Source: an uncultured Duganella sp. (GTDB lineage Bacteria; Pseudomonadota; Gammaproteobacteria; Burkholderiales; Burkholderiaceae). From it: DNA of 23,072 nucleotides. The stretch covers positions 1 through 23,072 of the forward strand of contig CAMLSG010000068.1 in the NCBI GenBank assembly GCA_946482635.1, read 5' to 3'. The position numbers and the translations under genes were made by a program. This document shows, one piece after another, positions 1 through 8,777 of this stretch; the first letter of the stretch is position 1, and each line of letters begins with the position of its first letter. The notes beneath the pieces are model-generated. The model made no database searches. It was given only the letters and a program-made list of their open reading frames with translations, and was not told the DNA's origin.

Positions 1-1
1 C

Positions 2-1270
2 GACGCGGTGGCGCTGAGCGCCGCCCAGCAGCTCGACGGCACGGCAGCCGGCATCAGCAACGCCGCCATTACGGCCGCCGGCGCGACCTATGAGCGCCGC
101 GTGCGCGGCGTCGGGCGCGTCGTGCTCAACACCGCCGTGCTGTCGTTTGCGGCCAGTGCGGCAGGCCCTTGGCTGGACTTCAGCGCGGCGCAGGGCGCGC
201 CCGCCGGCTTGCGCTATGCGCGCGCCGACATGGCCGGGCAGGGCGAAGCGTTCACCGTACTGCCGGTGGCGTTCGGCCGCTTCCTTGGCGGCAGCGACGC
301 CACGACGGTGGGCGCGCGCGCCGTGGCCGGGCCGAATGGCCTGCGCGTGCTGCCGCTGGCGATCTGCGCCCCGAGCAGCATACCGGTCGCGACGCGCTAT
401 AACGGATCCGGCCTGGATGAACGCATCGATTACGGCTTGCGCTTTGGCGTTGCCTACAACTTGCTGGCGCTGAACCCGGCGCCCGGCGCCAGCAGCGGCG
501 AGTATTTCCTGATCGATCCGGCCAGCCCGCCCGGCAGCATTGCGGTGGCGGCCAGCACCGACAACGGCCAGCTGGCGCCGTTCATGTGCGTCGGCAAGCT
601 GGCCTACCCGTCGCTGGCGGGCGCCCTGCATTTGCGCCGCAACGGCAGCTTCGGGCTTTGGCAGCAGCTCAATTCGCGCTTTGGCACGTACGGCGGCAGC
701 GATGCCTGCGACCCGTACACGGCGCCCCCGGACAGCAATGTGCGCGAGTACCGGGGCACGCTGGCCAACTGGATCAGCAGCTACCCGCCGCAGGCCTCGG
801 CGACCAGCAGCACCCCGGCCGCCGGCAAGCCTTTGATGACGGTCGCCGACGGCGCCTATCCCTTGCCGGCCGTGGCGCCGGCGCAGTACGGCACGCTATG
901 GGCTTACGGCCCCGCACGGCGCAGCAACAACAGCGCCTTCCTGTCCAGCCACTGGAACAGCCTGTACCCGGGGGCGCCGGCATTTACCGGCACCGGCACC
1001 AGCTGGCCGTCCGCGGGGCCCTACAACAACACGGCGTTCAGGACGCCGCCCACCGGATACCCGGGCCGCAAGGAACGGCGCCTGCTCTACGTGCCGCTGC
1101 TGGCGTGCCCGGTCCCGGCCGGGGCGAATGTGGATGGCACAGTGCTGGCGGTCGCGCGCTTCTTCCTGACGGCGCAGGCATCGGCCACCGAAGTGCCAGG
1201 CGAATTTGCCGGCATCCTCAGCGCGAAAGAGCTGGCCGCGCTGGCCACCGACGTGGAGCTGCTGCGATGA
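2..1270 (+). CDS. TadG-like Tad pilus assembly protein (5' end cut by window edge)
   Basis: The reading frame is open from the first bases, and the first visible residues (DAVALSAAQQLDG) look like the stretch that follows the N-terminal membrane segment of TadG/TadE-G-like proteins. The true start is therefore upstream, and about 422 residues are visible. TadG-like proteins are membrane-anchored, with the bulk of the chain outside the cytoplasm, and act with TadE/TadF in Flp pilus assembly. The visible part is rich in Gly, Ala, Pro and Ser and has scattered Cys (CAPSS, MCVG, DACDP, ACPVP) that could form periplasmic disulfides. I see no von Willebrand A motif. The stop overlaps the next start (ATGA), so translation is coupled. 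The family call rests mainly on context and the N-terminal stretch; the C-terminal part matches no domain I recognise. Confidence 0.7.
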   Translation, partial: DAVALSAAQQLDGTAAGISNAAITAAGATYERRVRGVGRVVLNTAVLSFAASAAGPWLDFSAAQGAPAGLRYARADMAGQGEAFTVLPVAFGRFLGGSDATTVGARAVAGPNGLRVLPLAICAPSSIPVATRYNGSGLDERIDYGLRFGVAYNLLALNPAPGASSGEYFLIDPASPPGSIAVAASTDNGQLAPFMCVGKLAYPSLAGALHLRRNGSFGLWQQLNSRFGTYGGSDACDPYTAPPDSNVREYRGTLANWISSYPPQASATSSTPAAGKPLMTVADGAYPLPAVAPAQYGTLWAYGPARRSNNSAFLSSHWNSLYPGAPAFTGTGTSWPSAGPYNNTAFRTPPTGYPGRKERRLLYVPLLACPVPAGANVDGTVLAVARFFLTAQASATEVPGEFAGILSAKELAALATDVELLR

Positions 1271-1704
1271 GGCGCCGGCGCTGCCGCGGCGTGGCCGCCA
1301 TCGAGGCGGCCCTGGTGATGGCCGGCCTGGCGCCGTTGCTGGTGCTAGCCCTGAACATGGGGCGGCTGGCCATCAACGGCGCGGCGACCGACCGCGCCGC
1401 CAGCAATGCGGCGCGCTACCTGTCCACGGTGCCGCTGGAGAGCCTGCACGACAGCAGCCGGCGCGCCGTAGTGCTGGACAGCGCCCGCTCCCTGATCGAC
1501 GAAACGCTGGCGGCGGCCAGCATCGATAGCCAGGCCTGGCACGTCGAGTTCATGTGCGACTCAGGCCATTGCGACGAGCTGCTCCCGGTGAATATCCCCA
1601 CCAAGGTGCTGGTGCTGCTGACCGTCGAGAGCCAGCCCATCGTCGACCTGGGCGACATTCCGGTGAGCTTGACGGTGCAAGCGGAGGCCGGCCGTGACGA
1701 TTAG
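1267..1704 (+). CDS. TadE/TadF-like pseudopilin
   Basis: 145 residues. A short basic N-terminus (MRRRRCRG) is followed by VAAIEAALVM and a hydrophobic helix at about residues 10-31. This is the layout of TadE/TadF pseudopilins, where the prepilin peptidase cuts after Gly and Glu sits at +5; here the cut would be after Gly8, with Glu13 at +5. The rest is a soluble region with one Cys-x5-Cys pair (CDSGHC) near residues 98-103. The ATG overlaps the TadG-like stop (ATGA) and the 3' end overlaps the next gene by 11 bp. TadE and TadF are minor pseudopilins needed for Flp pilus formation. The family is clear from the N-terminus; whether this is TadE or TadF cannot be decided by eye. Confidence 0.78.
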   Translation: MRRRRCRGVAAIEAALVMAGLAPLLVLALNMGRLAINGAATDRAASNAARYLSTVPLESLHDSSRRAVVLDSARSLIDETLAAASIDSQAWHVEFMCDSGHCDELLPVNIPTKVLVLLTVESQPIVDLGDIPVSLTVQAEAGRDD

Positions 1705-2254
1705 GACGCCCTTCCAGCGCGGCAGCGCGCTCATCGAATTCGGCATGGTGTGCCTGGTGTTCATGCCCCTGTTGTTTGCCATGTTCGAATACGGACGCCT
1801 GCTGTTCCTGTGGAACACGCTGCCGGAAGTCACCCAGCGCGCGGCGCGTGCCGCCGCCATCACCGATTTCAGCGACCCTGTGGCCATGCAGGCGCTGCGC
1901 CGGGCCGCGCTGTTCCGCGACGACGACAGCCCGCTGCCGCTGGCGCCGAACGTCGGCAGCGCCAATATCCGCATTGAATACCTGTGGCAGAACGCCGCCG
2001 GCAGCCTGGCGCCGCTGCCCCTGCTGCCGGCCTGTCCGCTGGCCAACCGCATCAACTGCGCGCGCGACTCGCATGGCCCGGGCTGCATCAGCTTCGTGCG
2101 GGTGCGCCTGTGCGGCAACGGCGCCGGCTGCCCGGCGCTGGCTTATGAGGCGCTGCTGCCCATGGTGCCAGTGCCGGCGTTGATGCCGCCTTCCAGCACG
2201 CTGGTGTCCGCCGAATCGCTCGGCTATGCGCCGGGGCAGGCGCCTTGCCCCTGA
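1694..2254 (+). CDS. TadE-like pseudopilin
   Basis: 186 residues from a GTG start at 1694. The start is chosen because GGAGG lies 7 bases upstream and the hydrophobic segment then falls close to the N-terminus. The motif RGSALIEFGMV has Gly10 with Glu15 at +5, as in TadV-processed pseudopilins, followed by a helix to about residue 33. The helix is followed by the TadE-like stretch EYGRLLFLWNTLPEVTQRAARAAA. The C-terminal part holds several Cys (PACPLANRINCA, PGCIS, VRLCG, AGCPA) that may form disulfides in the periplasm. It overlaps the previous gene by 11 bp and is followed by tadZ after 22 bp. A small pilus subunit or assembly factor is the expected role. Confidence 0.82.
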   Translation: MTIRTPFQRGSALIEFGMVCLVFMPLLFAMFEYGRLLFLWNTLPEVTQRAARAAAITDFSDPVAMQALRRAALFRDDDSPLPLAPNVGSANIRIEYLWQNAAGSLAPLPLLPACPLANRINCARDSHGPGCISFVRVRLCGNGAGCPALAYEALLPMVPVPALMPPSSTLVSAESLGYAPGQAPCP

Positions 2255-2276
2255 ACCTGCACGCAAAGGAGGTCCC

Positions 2277-3452
2277 ATGAAAGCGCTGTTGATCAGCAAT
2301 GACGAACGGTTGCAGGCGGAACTGGCGGCCCAGGGGTCGGCGCGCCTGCCGGCGCTGCTGCTGGCGGCCGCCCGGCGCGACCTGCGCGATGCGGTGGAGC
2401 GCCTGCTGCCGCAACCGCCGGAACTGGTGCTGTTCGATGCCAGCGAGGTGGAGCCGGCGCAGGCCGAGCTGCTGGAGCCGCTGGCGCGGCATTACCCCGA
2501 CGCTTCCTTCATCCTGCTGACGCGCGCCCCGCAGCACGAGCTGCTGATCCGCGCCATGCGCGTCGGCATGCGCGAAGTGCTGCAACTGCCGCTGGTGCAC
2601 CGCGCCCTGCACGAGTCGCTGGACCGCATCGAGATCGAACGCGGCGTGACGGCGGTGCGCGAAGGCAAGGCGCTGGCCTTCATCTCCTGCAAGGGCGGCA
2701 GCGGCGCCACCTTCCTCGCCACCAATTTCGGCTATGCGCTGGCGGCGCTGGCAGGGCGCAAGGTGCTGCTGCTCGACCTGCACGGCCAGTTCGGCGATGC
2801 CACGCTGTACGTGTCGGACCAGAAGCCGGCCATGACCCTGTCCGACATCTGCAGCCAGATCGGCCGCCTCGACGCGGCTTTCCTGGAATCCTGCCTGGTG
2901 CATGTGGCGCCGGGCTACGGCGTGCTGGCGGCAGCCGACGATCCGGCGCTGGCCACCCAGATGAAGCCGGAGCACATCGATGCCATCCTGCGCATCGCGC
3001 GCCAGCACTACGACTACGTGCTGCTGGACGTGGGGCGCCAGATCGATGCCCTGTCGCTGCGCGCGCTGGACCAGGCCGACGCCATCTACCCGGTGCTGCA
3101 ACTGGCGCTGCCCGACATCCGCGACGGACGCCGCCTGCTCGATATTTTCCGCTCGCTCGGTTATCCGCAGGAGCGCACGCGCCTGATCGTCAACCGTTAT
3201 GAAAAAGGCGGCAAGCTGCGCCTGGCCGACCTGGAACAGGCGCTGGGCGCGGACGTGCTGCACACGGTGCCGAACGATTACCTGTCGGCCACCGATTCGG
3301 TCAACCAGGGCATTCCGCTCTTGCAGCTGGCGCGCAGCAGCCCGGTCGCGCGCAGCCTGGCGGAACTGGTGGAGGCGGTCACCGAGCGCCGCCTGCCCGA
3401 GAGCAAAGGCCTGTTCGACCGCCTGTTTGGGCGCGCCGAAACCGAGCACTGA
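2277..3452 (+). CDS. tadZ: TadZ/CpaE-like pilus localisation ATPase
   Basis: 391 residues. The ATG at 2277 has a strong ribosome site (AAAGGAGG) 4 bases upstream. Residues 1-125 look like an atypical response-regulator receiver domain. It is followed by a ParA/MinD-type ATPase domain with the deviant Walker A CKGGSGATF at residues 138-146, LLLDLHGQFGD (about 164-174) and YDYVLLDVGRQ as the later strand/switch motif. TadZ/CpaE proteins mark the pole or assembly site and recruit the TadA motor. The gene sits 14 bp before tadA. Homology to MinD/ParA is clear; the specific role is inferred from the domain pair and the locus. Confidence 0.9.
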   Translation: MKALLISNDERLQAELAAQGSARLPALLLAAARRDLRDAVERLLPQPPELVLFDASEVEPAQAELLEPLARHYPDASFILLTRAPQHELLIRAMRVGMREVLQLPLVHRALHESLDRIEIERGVTAVREGKALAFISCKGGSGATFLATNFGYALAALAGRKVLLLDLHGQFGDATLYVSDQKPAMTLSDICSQIGRLDAAFLESCLVHVAPGYGVLAAADDPALATQMKPEHIDAILRIARQHYDYVLLDVGRQIDALSLRALDQADAIYPVLQLALPDIRDGRRLLDIFRSLGYPQERTRLIVNRYEKGGKLRLADLEQALGADVLHTVPNDYLSATDSVNQGIPLLQLARSSPVARSLAELVEAVTERRLPESKGLFDRLFGRAETEH

Positions 3453-3466
3453 CAAAGGAGCCTATC

Positions 3467-4810
<1,344 letters not shown>

Positions 4811-4820
4811 GGAGGGCGCC

Positions 4821-5798
4821 ATGGATTTCGCCTGGACCGGATTTTCCGTGCTGCTGTTCGCTGCCGTGATCTGCCTGTGCGAGGCTGTGTGGCTATGGTG
4901 GAGCAGTACCCACGGCAACAGCGCGCAGCGCATCGCGCGCCGCTTGCGCCTGATGTCGGGCCGCACCGACAGCACGGGCGGCGGCATCAGCATTTTGAAG
5001 GAGCGCCGCTACGCAAAGTCGGCGGCGCTCGATGCACTGCTGCGGCGCATTCCGCAGCTCGGCGCATTGGACCGGCTGCTGCTGCAATCGGGCCTGCGCT
5101 GGCAAGTCGCGCGCTTCCTCCAGGTCCAGTGCTGCGCCGTGCTGGCAGGCGTGCTGGCTCCGGTCGCCCTGCACCTGCCGCCGTTGCCGTCGGTACTGCT
5201 TGGCGGACTGTCTGCGGCGGTGCCGGCACTGATGCTGTTGCGAGCCCGCGCCGCCCGCGTGCGCCGCATCGAAGCACAGTTGCCGGAAATGGCCGACTTC
5301 CTGGCGCGCGGGCTGCGTGCCGGCCATTCATTTGCCAACGTAATGCAGATGGCCGGCGACGAAGTGGCCGATCCGCTGGGGGGAGAATTCCGCGCCACCT
5401 ATGAAGAGGTGAATTTCGGCGTCACCATGCAGGACGCGCTGCACAACCTGGCGGCGCGGGTGCCGCTGACCGACTTGCGCTACCTGGTGATCGCGGTGCT
5501 GATCCAGCGCGAATCGGGCGGCAACCTGGCCGAACTGCTGGACAATGTTTCGCGCATGACGCGCGCCCGCCTGCAACTGCTGGCGCAGGTGCGGGTGATG
5601 TCGGCGGAAGGGCGCATGTCGGCCTGGATCCTGACCTTGATGCCGCTCGGCCTGATGGCGGCGATGCAGTTGACCAATCCGAAATACAGCGCTGTCTTGT
5701 GGCACGACCCGAACGGGCAGCGCATGCTGTGGTACGGCGCCTGCGCCATCGTGGTCGGCATGCTGTGGATGCGCCAGGTTGTCAGGGTGCGCGTATGA
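4821..5798 (+). CDS. tadB: TadB inner-membrane platform protein (T2SSF family)
   Basis: 325 residues from ATG 4821, with GGAGGG upstream. An N-terminal helix at about 7-28, two close helices at about 103-140, a cytoplasmic T2SSF domain from about 155 (LPEMADFLARGLRAGHSF) to 265, and two C-terminal helices at about 268-283 and 303-318 give the usual TadB layout. GNLAELLDNVSRMTR near 234-248 is the conserved GspF-like segment. With TadC it forms the platform through which TadA drives pilin polymerisation. Its stop overlaps the tadC start (ATGA), so the two subunits are translationally coupled. Confidence 0.92.
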   Translation: MDFAWTGFSVLLFAAVICLCEAVWLWWSSTHGNSAQRIARRLRLMSGRTDSTGGGISILKERRYAKSAALDALLRRIPQLGALDRLLLQSGLRWQVARFLQVQCCAVLAGVLAPVALHLPPLPSVLLGGLSAAVPALMLLRARAARVRRIEAQLPEMADFLARGLRAGHSFANVMQMAGDEVADPLGGEFRATYEEVNFGVTMQDALHNLAARVPLTDLRYLVIAVLIQRESGGNLAELLDNVSRMTRARLQLLAQVRVMSAEGRMSAWILTLMPLGLMAAMQLTNPKYSAVLWHDPNGQRMLWYGACAIVVGMLWMRQVVRVRV

Positions 5799-6730
5799 AC
5801 GGCATCGAACTCCGCAGCATCTTGCTTTTGCTGCTCGTCTTTGTGGTCGTCGCCGGCCTGGCGCTGTGGGCGATGCTGGCCCTGTCCAGCGTGCCGCTGC
5901 GCGAGCGCCTGAAGTCTTTCACCGGCGTCACGGAAGCAGCGCCTGCGCCAGGCCAGGGCGAGTGGATCGAAAAGGTGGCGCGGGTAGCCGGGCCGTTCAG
6001 CCGCCTTTCGCTGCCGGAAGATGGCTGGGAGCAGTCTGCCTTGCGCACGCGCTTCATGAACGCCGGCTGGCGCCATCCCGCTGCCCCCAGGCTGTACTTT
6101 GCAGCCAAGACCTTGCTGGCCCTGGCCGCACCCGCGCTGGTGGCCACGCTGGCGGCGCGCAACGGGCACCTGCTGCCGGTCTTGTTTGCCAGTGCGGCCA
6201 TCGGTTACTACCTGCCGAACGGCGTGCTGGCGCGCCGTGCTGAAATGCGCCAGCGCGATATATTCGAAAGCCTGCCCGATGCGCTGGACTTGCTGACCAT
6301 CTGCGTGGAGGCAGGGCTCAGCATGGAGCGCGCGCTGGTCAAGGTCGCCGGGGAAATCCATATCAAGAGCCTGGCGCTGGCGCAGGAACTGCAGCTGGTG
6401 CTGATGGAGATGCGTTCCGGCTTTTCCAAGGAGCGGGCGCTGCGCAACCTGGCCCTGCGCAGCGGCGTGGAAGACGTCGACGCGCTGGTGGCGATGCTGG
6501 TGCAGGCGGAGCGCTTCGGCACCAGCATGGGTGACTCCTTGCGGGTGCACGCGGATAACCTGCGCCGCAAGCGCGCCGTGGTGGCCCAGGAGGCCGCGGC
6601 CAAGGTGGCGCTCAAGCTGCTGTTCCCGCTGATCTTCTGCATCTTTCCAGCGCTGATGATTGTGTTGCTGGGGCCTGCATCAATCCAGATGAAAGCTGTG
6701 TTGCATCCTGTGGCGCAAAGCGCGCGTTAG
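5795..6730 (+). CDS. tadC: TadC inner-membrane platform protein (T2SSF family)
   Basis: 311 residues. The ATG at 5795 is chosen because it overlaps the tadB stop (ATGA) and places a long hydrophobic helix at residues 8-30. Two further helices lie at about 102-140. The T2SSF domain follows, with ESLPDALDLLTICVEAGLSMERAL at about 158-181 and RFGTSMGDSLRVHADNLRRKR later. A last helix is at about 268-292 (LKLLFPLIFCIFPALMIVLLG). It is the TadB partner in the pilus platform. A TadD-like gene starts 9 bp downstream behind GGAGG. Confidence 0.92.
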   Translation: MNGIELRSILLLLLVFVVVAGLALWAMLALSSVPLRERLKSFTGVTEAAPAPGQGEWIEKVARVAGPFSRLSLPEDGWEQSALRTRFMNAGWRHPAAPRLYFAAKTLLALAAPALVATLAARNGHLLPVLFASAAIGYYLPNGVLARRAEMRQRDIFESLPDALDLLTICVEAGLSMERALVKVAGEIHIKSLALAQELQLVLMEMRSGFSKERALRNLALRSGVEDVDALVAMLVQAERFGTSMGDSLRVHADNLRRKRAVVAQEAAAKVALKLLFPLIFCIFPALMIVLLGPASIQMKAVLHPVAQSAR

Positions 6731-6739
6731 GAGGTTTTC

Positions 6740-7549
6740 ATGCGTAAGACGATGATTGCTGCCTGTGCGGGATTGGTGGCGGCGTGCAGCATGCCGGTGC
6801 TGCCGCCCGCTCCACTCACGGCGCTGCCTGGCGCCAGCGCCGCCACGACCCCTGCCGTGCTGGCCGGGGAGGGCCGCTACGAAGAGGCCATCGCGTTGCT
6901 GGAAGAGCGTGCGCGGGCTACACCCGATGCGGCCTTGCTCGGCGATCTGGGCTACGCCTATTACCTTGGCGGACACCTGGAGCAGGCGCGGGCCGCACTG
7001 GAGCGCGCCTGCCTGATGGCGCCGTCCAGTCCAGTTGCCTGGGAGCGCCTGGCGGCGCTGCTGGAAACGGCTGGCGAAAGCGGCCGCGCGCTGGATGCCA
7101 TGCGCCATGCGCGGATGCTGCGCGAAGCTTCGCTGGAGCGCAGGTCCGAGGCAGCGGCCAAGCCCGGCGGCGCGCCTGGCACCGAGCTTTGGCCGGCCGG
7201 AATGGCGCGCGTGGAGGTACGGCAGGTCAGCGCCGGGCTGGTCGAAGTCGCGCGGGTGGAGGACAAGGCGCAGAAGGCGGCCGGGCCAGGCGCGCCCGCC
7301 GCAGCAAGCGCGCCAACCCGGCTGGAAGTCAGCAACGGCAACGGCATCCGCGGCATGGCCGCTGCAGTGGCGCAGCGTTTGCGGGCGGAAGGGATGCAGG
7401 TGGTGCGCCTGACGAACACCATTCCCTTCAATGTAGAAGAGACGCGGGTTGAAGTACGCGGCAACGGCGAACCGCAACTGCGCATCGTGCTCGGCAAAGA
7501 CGCGGGAATAAAAAAGCCGCCCGGGTTTAGCGGGCGGCAAGCACCGTGA
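6740..7549 (+). CDS. TadD-like TPR lipoprotein with LytR_C-like C-terminal domain
   Basis: 269 residues from ATG 6740, with GGAGG upstream. The N-terminus is a lipoprotein signal with lipobox LVAAC, so Cys16 is the likely lipidated residue. Residues about 37-130 form TPR-like helical pairs (GRYEEAIALLEERARATPDAA, GGHLEQARAALERACLMAPSS). After a low-complexity linker, residues 195-252 (LEVSNGNGIRGMAAAVAQRL, then VVRLTNTIPF) resemble the LytR C-terminal domain. TadD lipoproteins are needed for Tad pilus assembly or secretin handling. The last residues (KKPPGFSGRQAP) are encoded by the terminator hairpin of the opposing operon, so the natural C-terminus has been shaped by a shared DNA element. 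Confidence 0.8.
   Translation: MRKTMIAACAGLVAACSMPVLPPAPLTALPGASAATTPAVLAGEGRYEEAIALLEERARATPDAALLGDLGYAYYLGGHLEQARAALERACLMAPSSPVAWERLAALLETAGESGRALDAMRHARMLREASLERRSEAAAKPGGAPGTELWPAGMARVEVRQVSAGLVEVARVEDKAQKAAGPGAPAAASAPTRLEVSNGNGIRGMAAAVAQRLRAEGMQVVRLTNTIPFNVEETRVEVRGNGEPQLRIVLGKDAGIKKPPGFSGRQAP
7510..7538 (-). terminator. Rho-independent terminator of the DUF2807 operon, inside the tadD-like coding end
   Basis: An 8-bp perfect GC stem (GCCGCCCG, 7516-7523, with CGGGCGGC, 7531-7538) and a 7-nt loop. On the minus strand the stem is followed at once by six T. On the plus strand there is no T tract after the stem, so it terminates mainly minus-strand transcription arriving from the DUF2807 gene. 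It lies upstream of the tadD-like stop codon at 7547-7549. Confidence 0.88.
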
Positions 7550-7582
7550 AACTACTCACGAGTTGGTAGGGAAACGTTGGCG

Positions 7583-8344
7583 TCAGTTCCAGGACACACT
7601 GCCCAGGCCGCGTGCGGTGGACTGACGATTGGCAGGCTTGCCATATACCGTTGCCGAACCCATGCCGCTCAGGCGCAGGTTGGCGGAAGTCTTTGCGTTG
7701 AAGCTGGCGCTGCCAAGGCCGGTCATGTCGGCATCCACGCTTTCGCTTTGCAGCTGCTTCGCATCGAGGCTGCCGATGCCGCCCAGCTTGGCGTACAGCT
7801 GCTTGCTCTGGCCGGAGATCGCAATCTGGCCGGCGCCTTTCAAATTGAGGTCTACCACGTCAGCCTGGGTATCGCTGACGGTCATGCTGCCCACGCCGGT
7901 CAGGCGTGCATCGACTTTCTTGAAGCGCGAGGCCATGTTCACGGCGCCGGCGCCTTCCAGGGAGAGGCGAACTTCATCGCCGTCAAATCCCTTCACTTCG
8001 GCCGAGCCCACGCCGGCGGAAACCAGTTCGCGCAGCTGCGGCAATGTCAGTTCCGCCTTCAGGTTGCGCGGGCCGATGTGGATGCCGCGCATATTTTCGG
8101 TTCCGATGCGGATGGTGTCGCCGTTCTGCGTCACCGTAATCTTTTGCAGGTAGCGCTTGTCGCCGGAGAGCACCAGTGCCGGTGCACCTTGCTTCAGCTT
8201 CAGGTCTACCACGCCATCCAGCACTACTTTCACAGGGCGGCCGTCAACAGTGCGCGCTTCGGTGATGATCTCGTCCGCGCGGGCGGCGCCGCCTGCAGCG
8301 AACATCACAGCGGTCATCATCGTGGCGGTGAAGAACTTTTTCAT
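7583..8344 (-). CDS. Exported DUF2807 (head GIN / adhesin-like beta-helix) protein
   Basis: 253 residues with a signal peptide (MKKFFTATMMTAVMFAAGGAARA, cut near residue 23) and CGGAGCC before the ATG. Residues 40-100 resemble the start of the DUF2807 domain. From 111 onward there are eight near-identical turns, GVGS, GAGA, GVGS, GAGQ, GIGS, GLGS, GMGS and GLGS, every 18-20 residues. This pattern predicts a right-handed parallel beta-helix. DUF2807 proteins are secreted or surface proteins of unknown function, often encoded near sensory systems. It follows a small exported protein after 33 bp and ends at a clear terminator. No catalytic motif is visible. Confidence 0.87.
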   Translation of the reverse strand: MKKFFTATMMTAVMFAAGGAARADEIITEARTVDGRPVKVVLDGVVDLKLKQGAPALVLSGDKRYLQKITVTQNGDTIRIGTENMRGIHIGPRNLKAELTLPQLRELVSAGVGSAEVKGFDGDEVRLSLEGAGAVNMASRFKKVDARLTGVGSMTVSDTQADVVDLNLKGAGQIAISGQSKQLYAKLGGIGSLDAKQLQSESVDADMTGLGSASFNAKTSANLRLSGMGSATVYGKPANRQSTARGLGSVSWN

Positions 8345-8377
8345 GTCGAGGCTCCGTGAAGATTCGATTCGTTCGAA

Positions 8378-8575
8378 TTACAGTGCGGCTTTTTCAGCAG
8401 CAGTCAGGCGCTTGGCGGTGACGGTCACCACTGGCATGGCCTTGGCTTCTGCCTTGGCGACGACGGCTGCCGGTGCGCTGTGTTTCAGCGGAGTGGCGGC
8501 GGTGGCGAAGCCGGTTGCGCTGATGACGGCAACTGCTGCGAGGAAGATGTATTCCATGTTTTTGGCGATGTTCAT
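8378..8575 (-). CDS. Small exported protein of unknown function
   Basis: 65 residues from the ATG at 8575. This start is preferred over an in-frame ATG 4 codons upstream because GGAG lies about 7 bases before it, overlapping the upstream ATG. Residues 1-26 are a signal peptide (cut after ATA). The mature part is Ala- and Lys-rich, with MPVVTVTAKRLTAAEKAAL at the end. I recall similar small secreted proteins with a V-T-V-x-A-K-R-L-T ending from Oxalobacteraceae but know no function. It is the first gene of an operon with the DUF2807 gene and lies downstream of a candidate LytTR operator, which suggests it is a target of the adjacent two-component system. Confidence 0.7.
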   Translation of the reverse strand: MNIAKNMEYIFLAAVAVISATGFATAATPLKHSAPAAVVAKAEAKAMPVVTVTAKRLTAAEKAAL

Positions 8576-8625
8576 TTTGCTCTCCATTCGGTTGGGTTAA
8601 GTTCATTTCGCGTTTCGTTGATTGA

Positions 8626-8654
8626 ACTATAGATATGTGCGGTGTCCAGCACTA
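8626..8654 (-). promoter_or_regulatory. Candidate promoter of the small-protein/DUF2807 operon
   Basis: On the minus strand TATAGT (8631-8626) is a good -10 box. At 17-bp spacing the -35 position reads TAGTGC (8654-8649), which is poor, as expected for an activator-dependent promoter. The repeat at 8667-8696 ends 13 bp upstream of this -35. The leader would be about 45 nt. Confidence 0.5.
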
Positions 8655-8666
8655 CCGGTGTGCGAC

Positions 8667-8696
8667 GAAATGCAGAAATGGCGACCTGAAATGCAG
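8667..8696 (-). promoter_or_regulatory. Candidate LytTR-type operator (21-bp-phased direct repeat)
   Basis: GAAATGCAG occurs exactly twice, at 8667-8675 and 8688-8696, with 12 bp between and a 21-bp period (two helix turns). On the minus strand each copy reads CTGCATTTC. LytTR regulators bind two direct repeats on one DNA face, and E. coli YpdB recognises repeats with the core GCATTTC, which both copies contain. The centre lies about 62 bp upstream of the predicted start of the minus-strand operon, an activating position. The likely binder is the LytTR protein encoded at 9800-10558. Confidence 0.55.
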
Positions 8697-8700
8697 GAAA

Positions 8701-8733
8701 GCCGGTGTGACGAAGGTGGATGCCCGTGTGACG
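8701..8733 (+). repeat. Second 21-bp-phased direct repeat
   Basis: GCCGGTGTGACG (8701-8712) and GCCCGTGTGACG (8722-8733) match at 11 of 12 bases with a 21-bp period. A related GTGTGCGACG is found at 8658-8667. The pair sits 45-77 bp before the kinase ATG. It may be a second regulator site, for example for autoregulation of the kinase/regulator operon; no known consensus is assigned. Confidence 0.4.
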
Positions 8734-8763
8734 GGGACTGTCGGCCACTATGAAAAGGGCCGG

Positions 8764-8769
8764 TATACT
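8764..8769 (+). promoter_or_regulatory. Possible -10 box of the kinase/regulator operon
   Basis: TATACT ends 8 bases before the kinase ATG at 8778, and no Shine-Dalgarno sequence is visible between them. If used, the transcript would begin at or within a base or two of the start codon, giving a leaderless mRNA. No convincing -35 box is present. Confidence 0.35.
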
Positions 8770-8777
8770 GTCCAGCC

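Noticed and set aside
2088..3455. A 455-codon open frame antisense to tadZ
   Set aside because: Composition is typical of an antisense shadow, and the plus-strand gene has a deviant Walker A motif and a strong ribosome site.
7577..8359. A 260-codon plus-strand frame opposite the DUF2807 gene
   Set aside because: The minus strand has a signal peptide, regular repeats, a ribosome site and a terminator; the plus frame has none of these.
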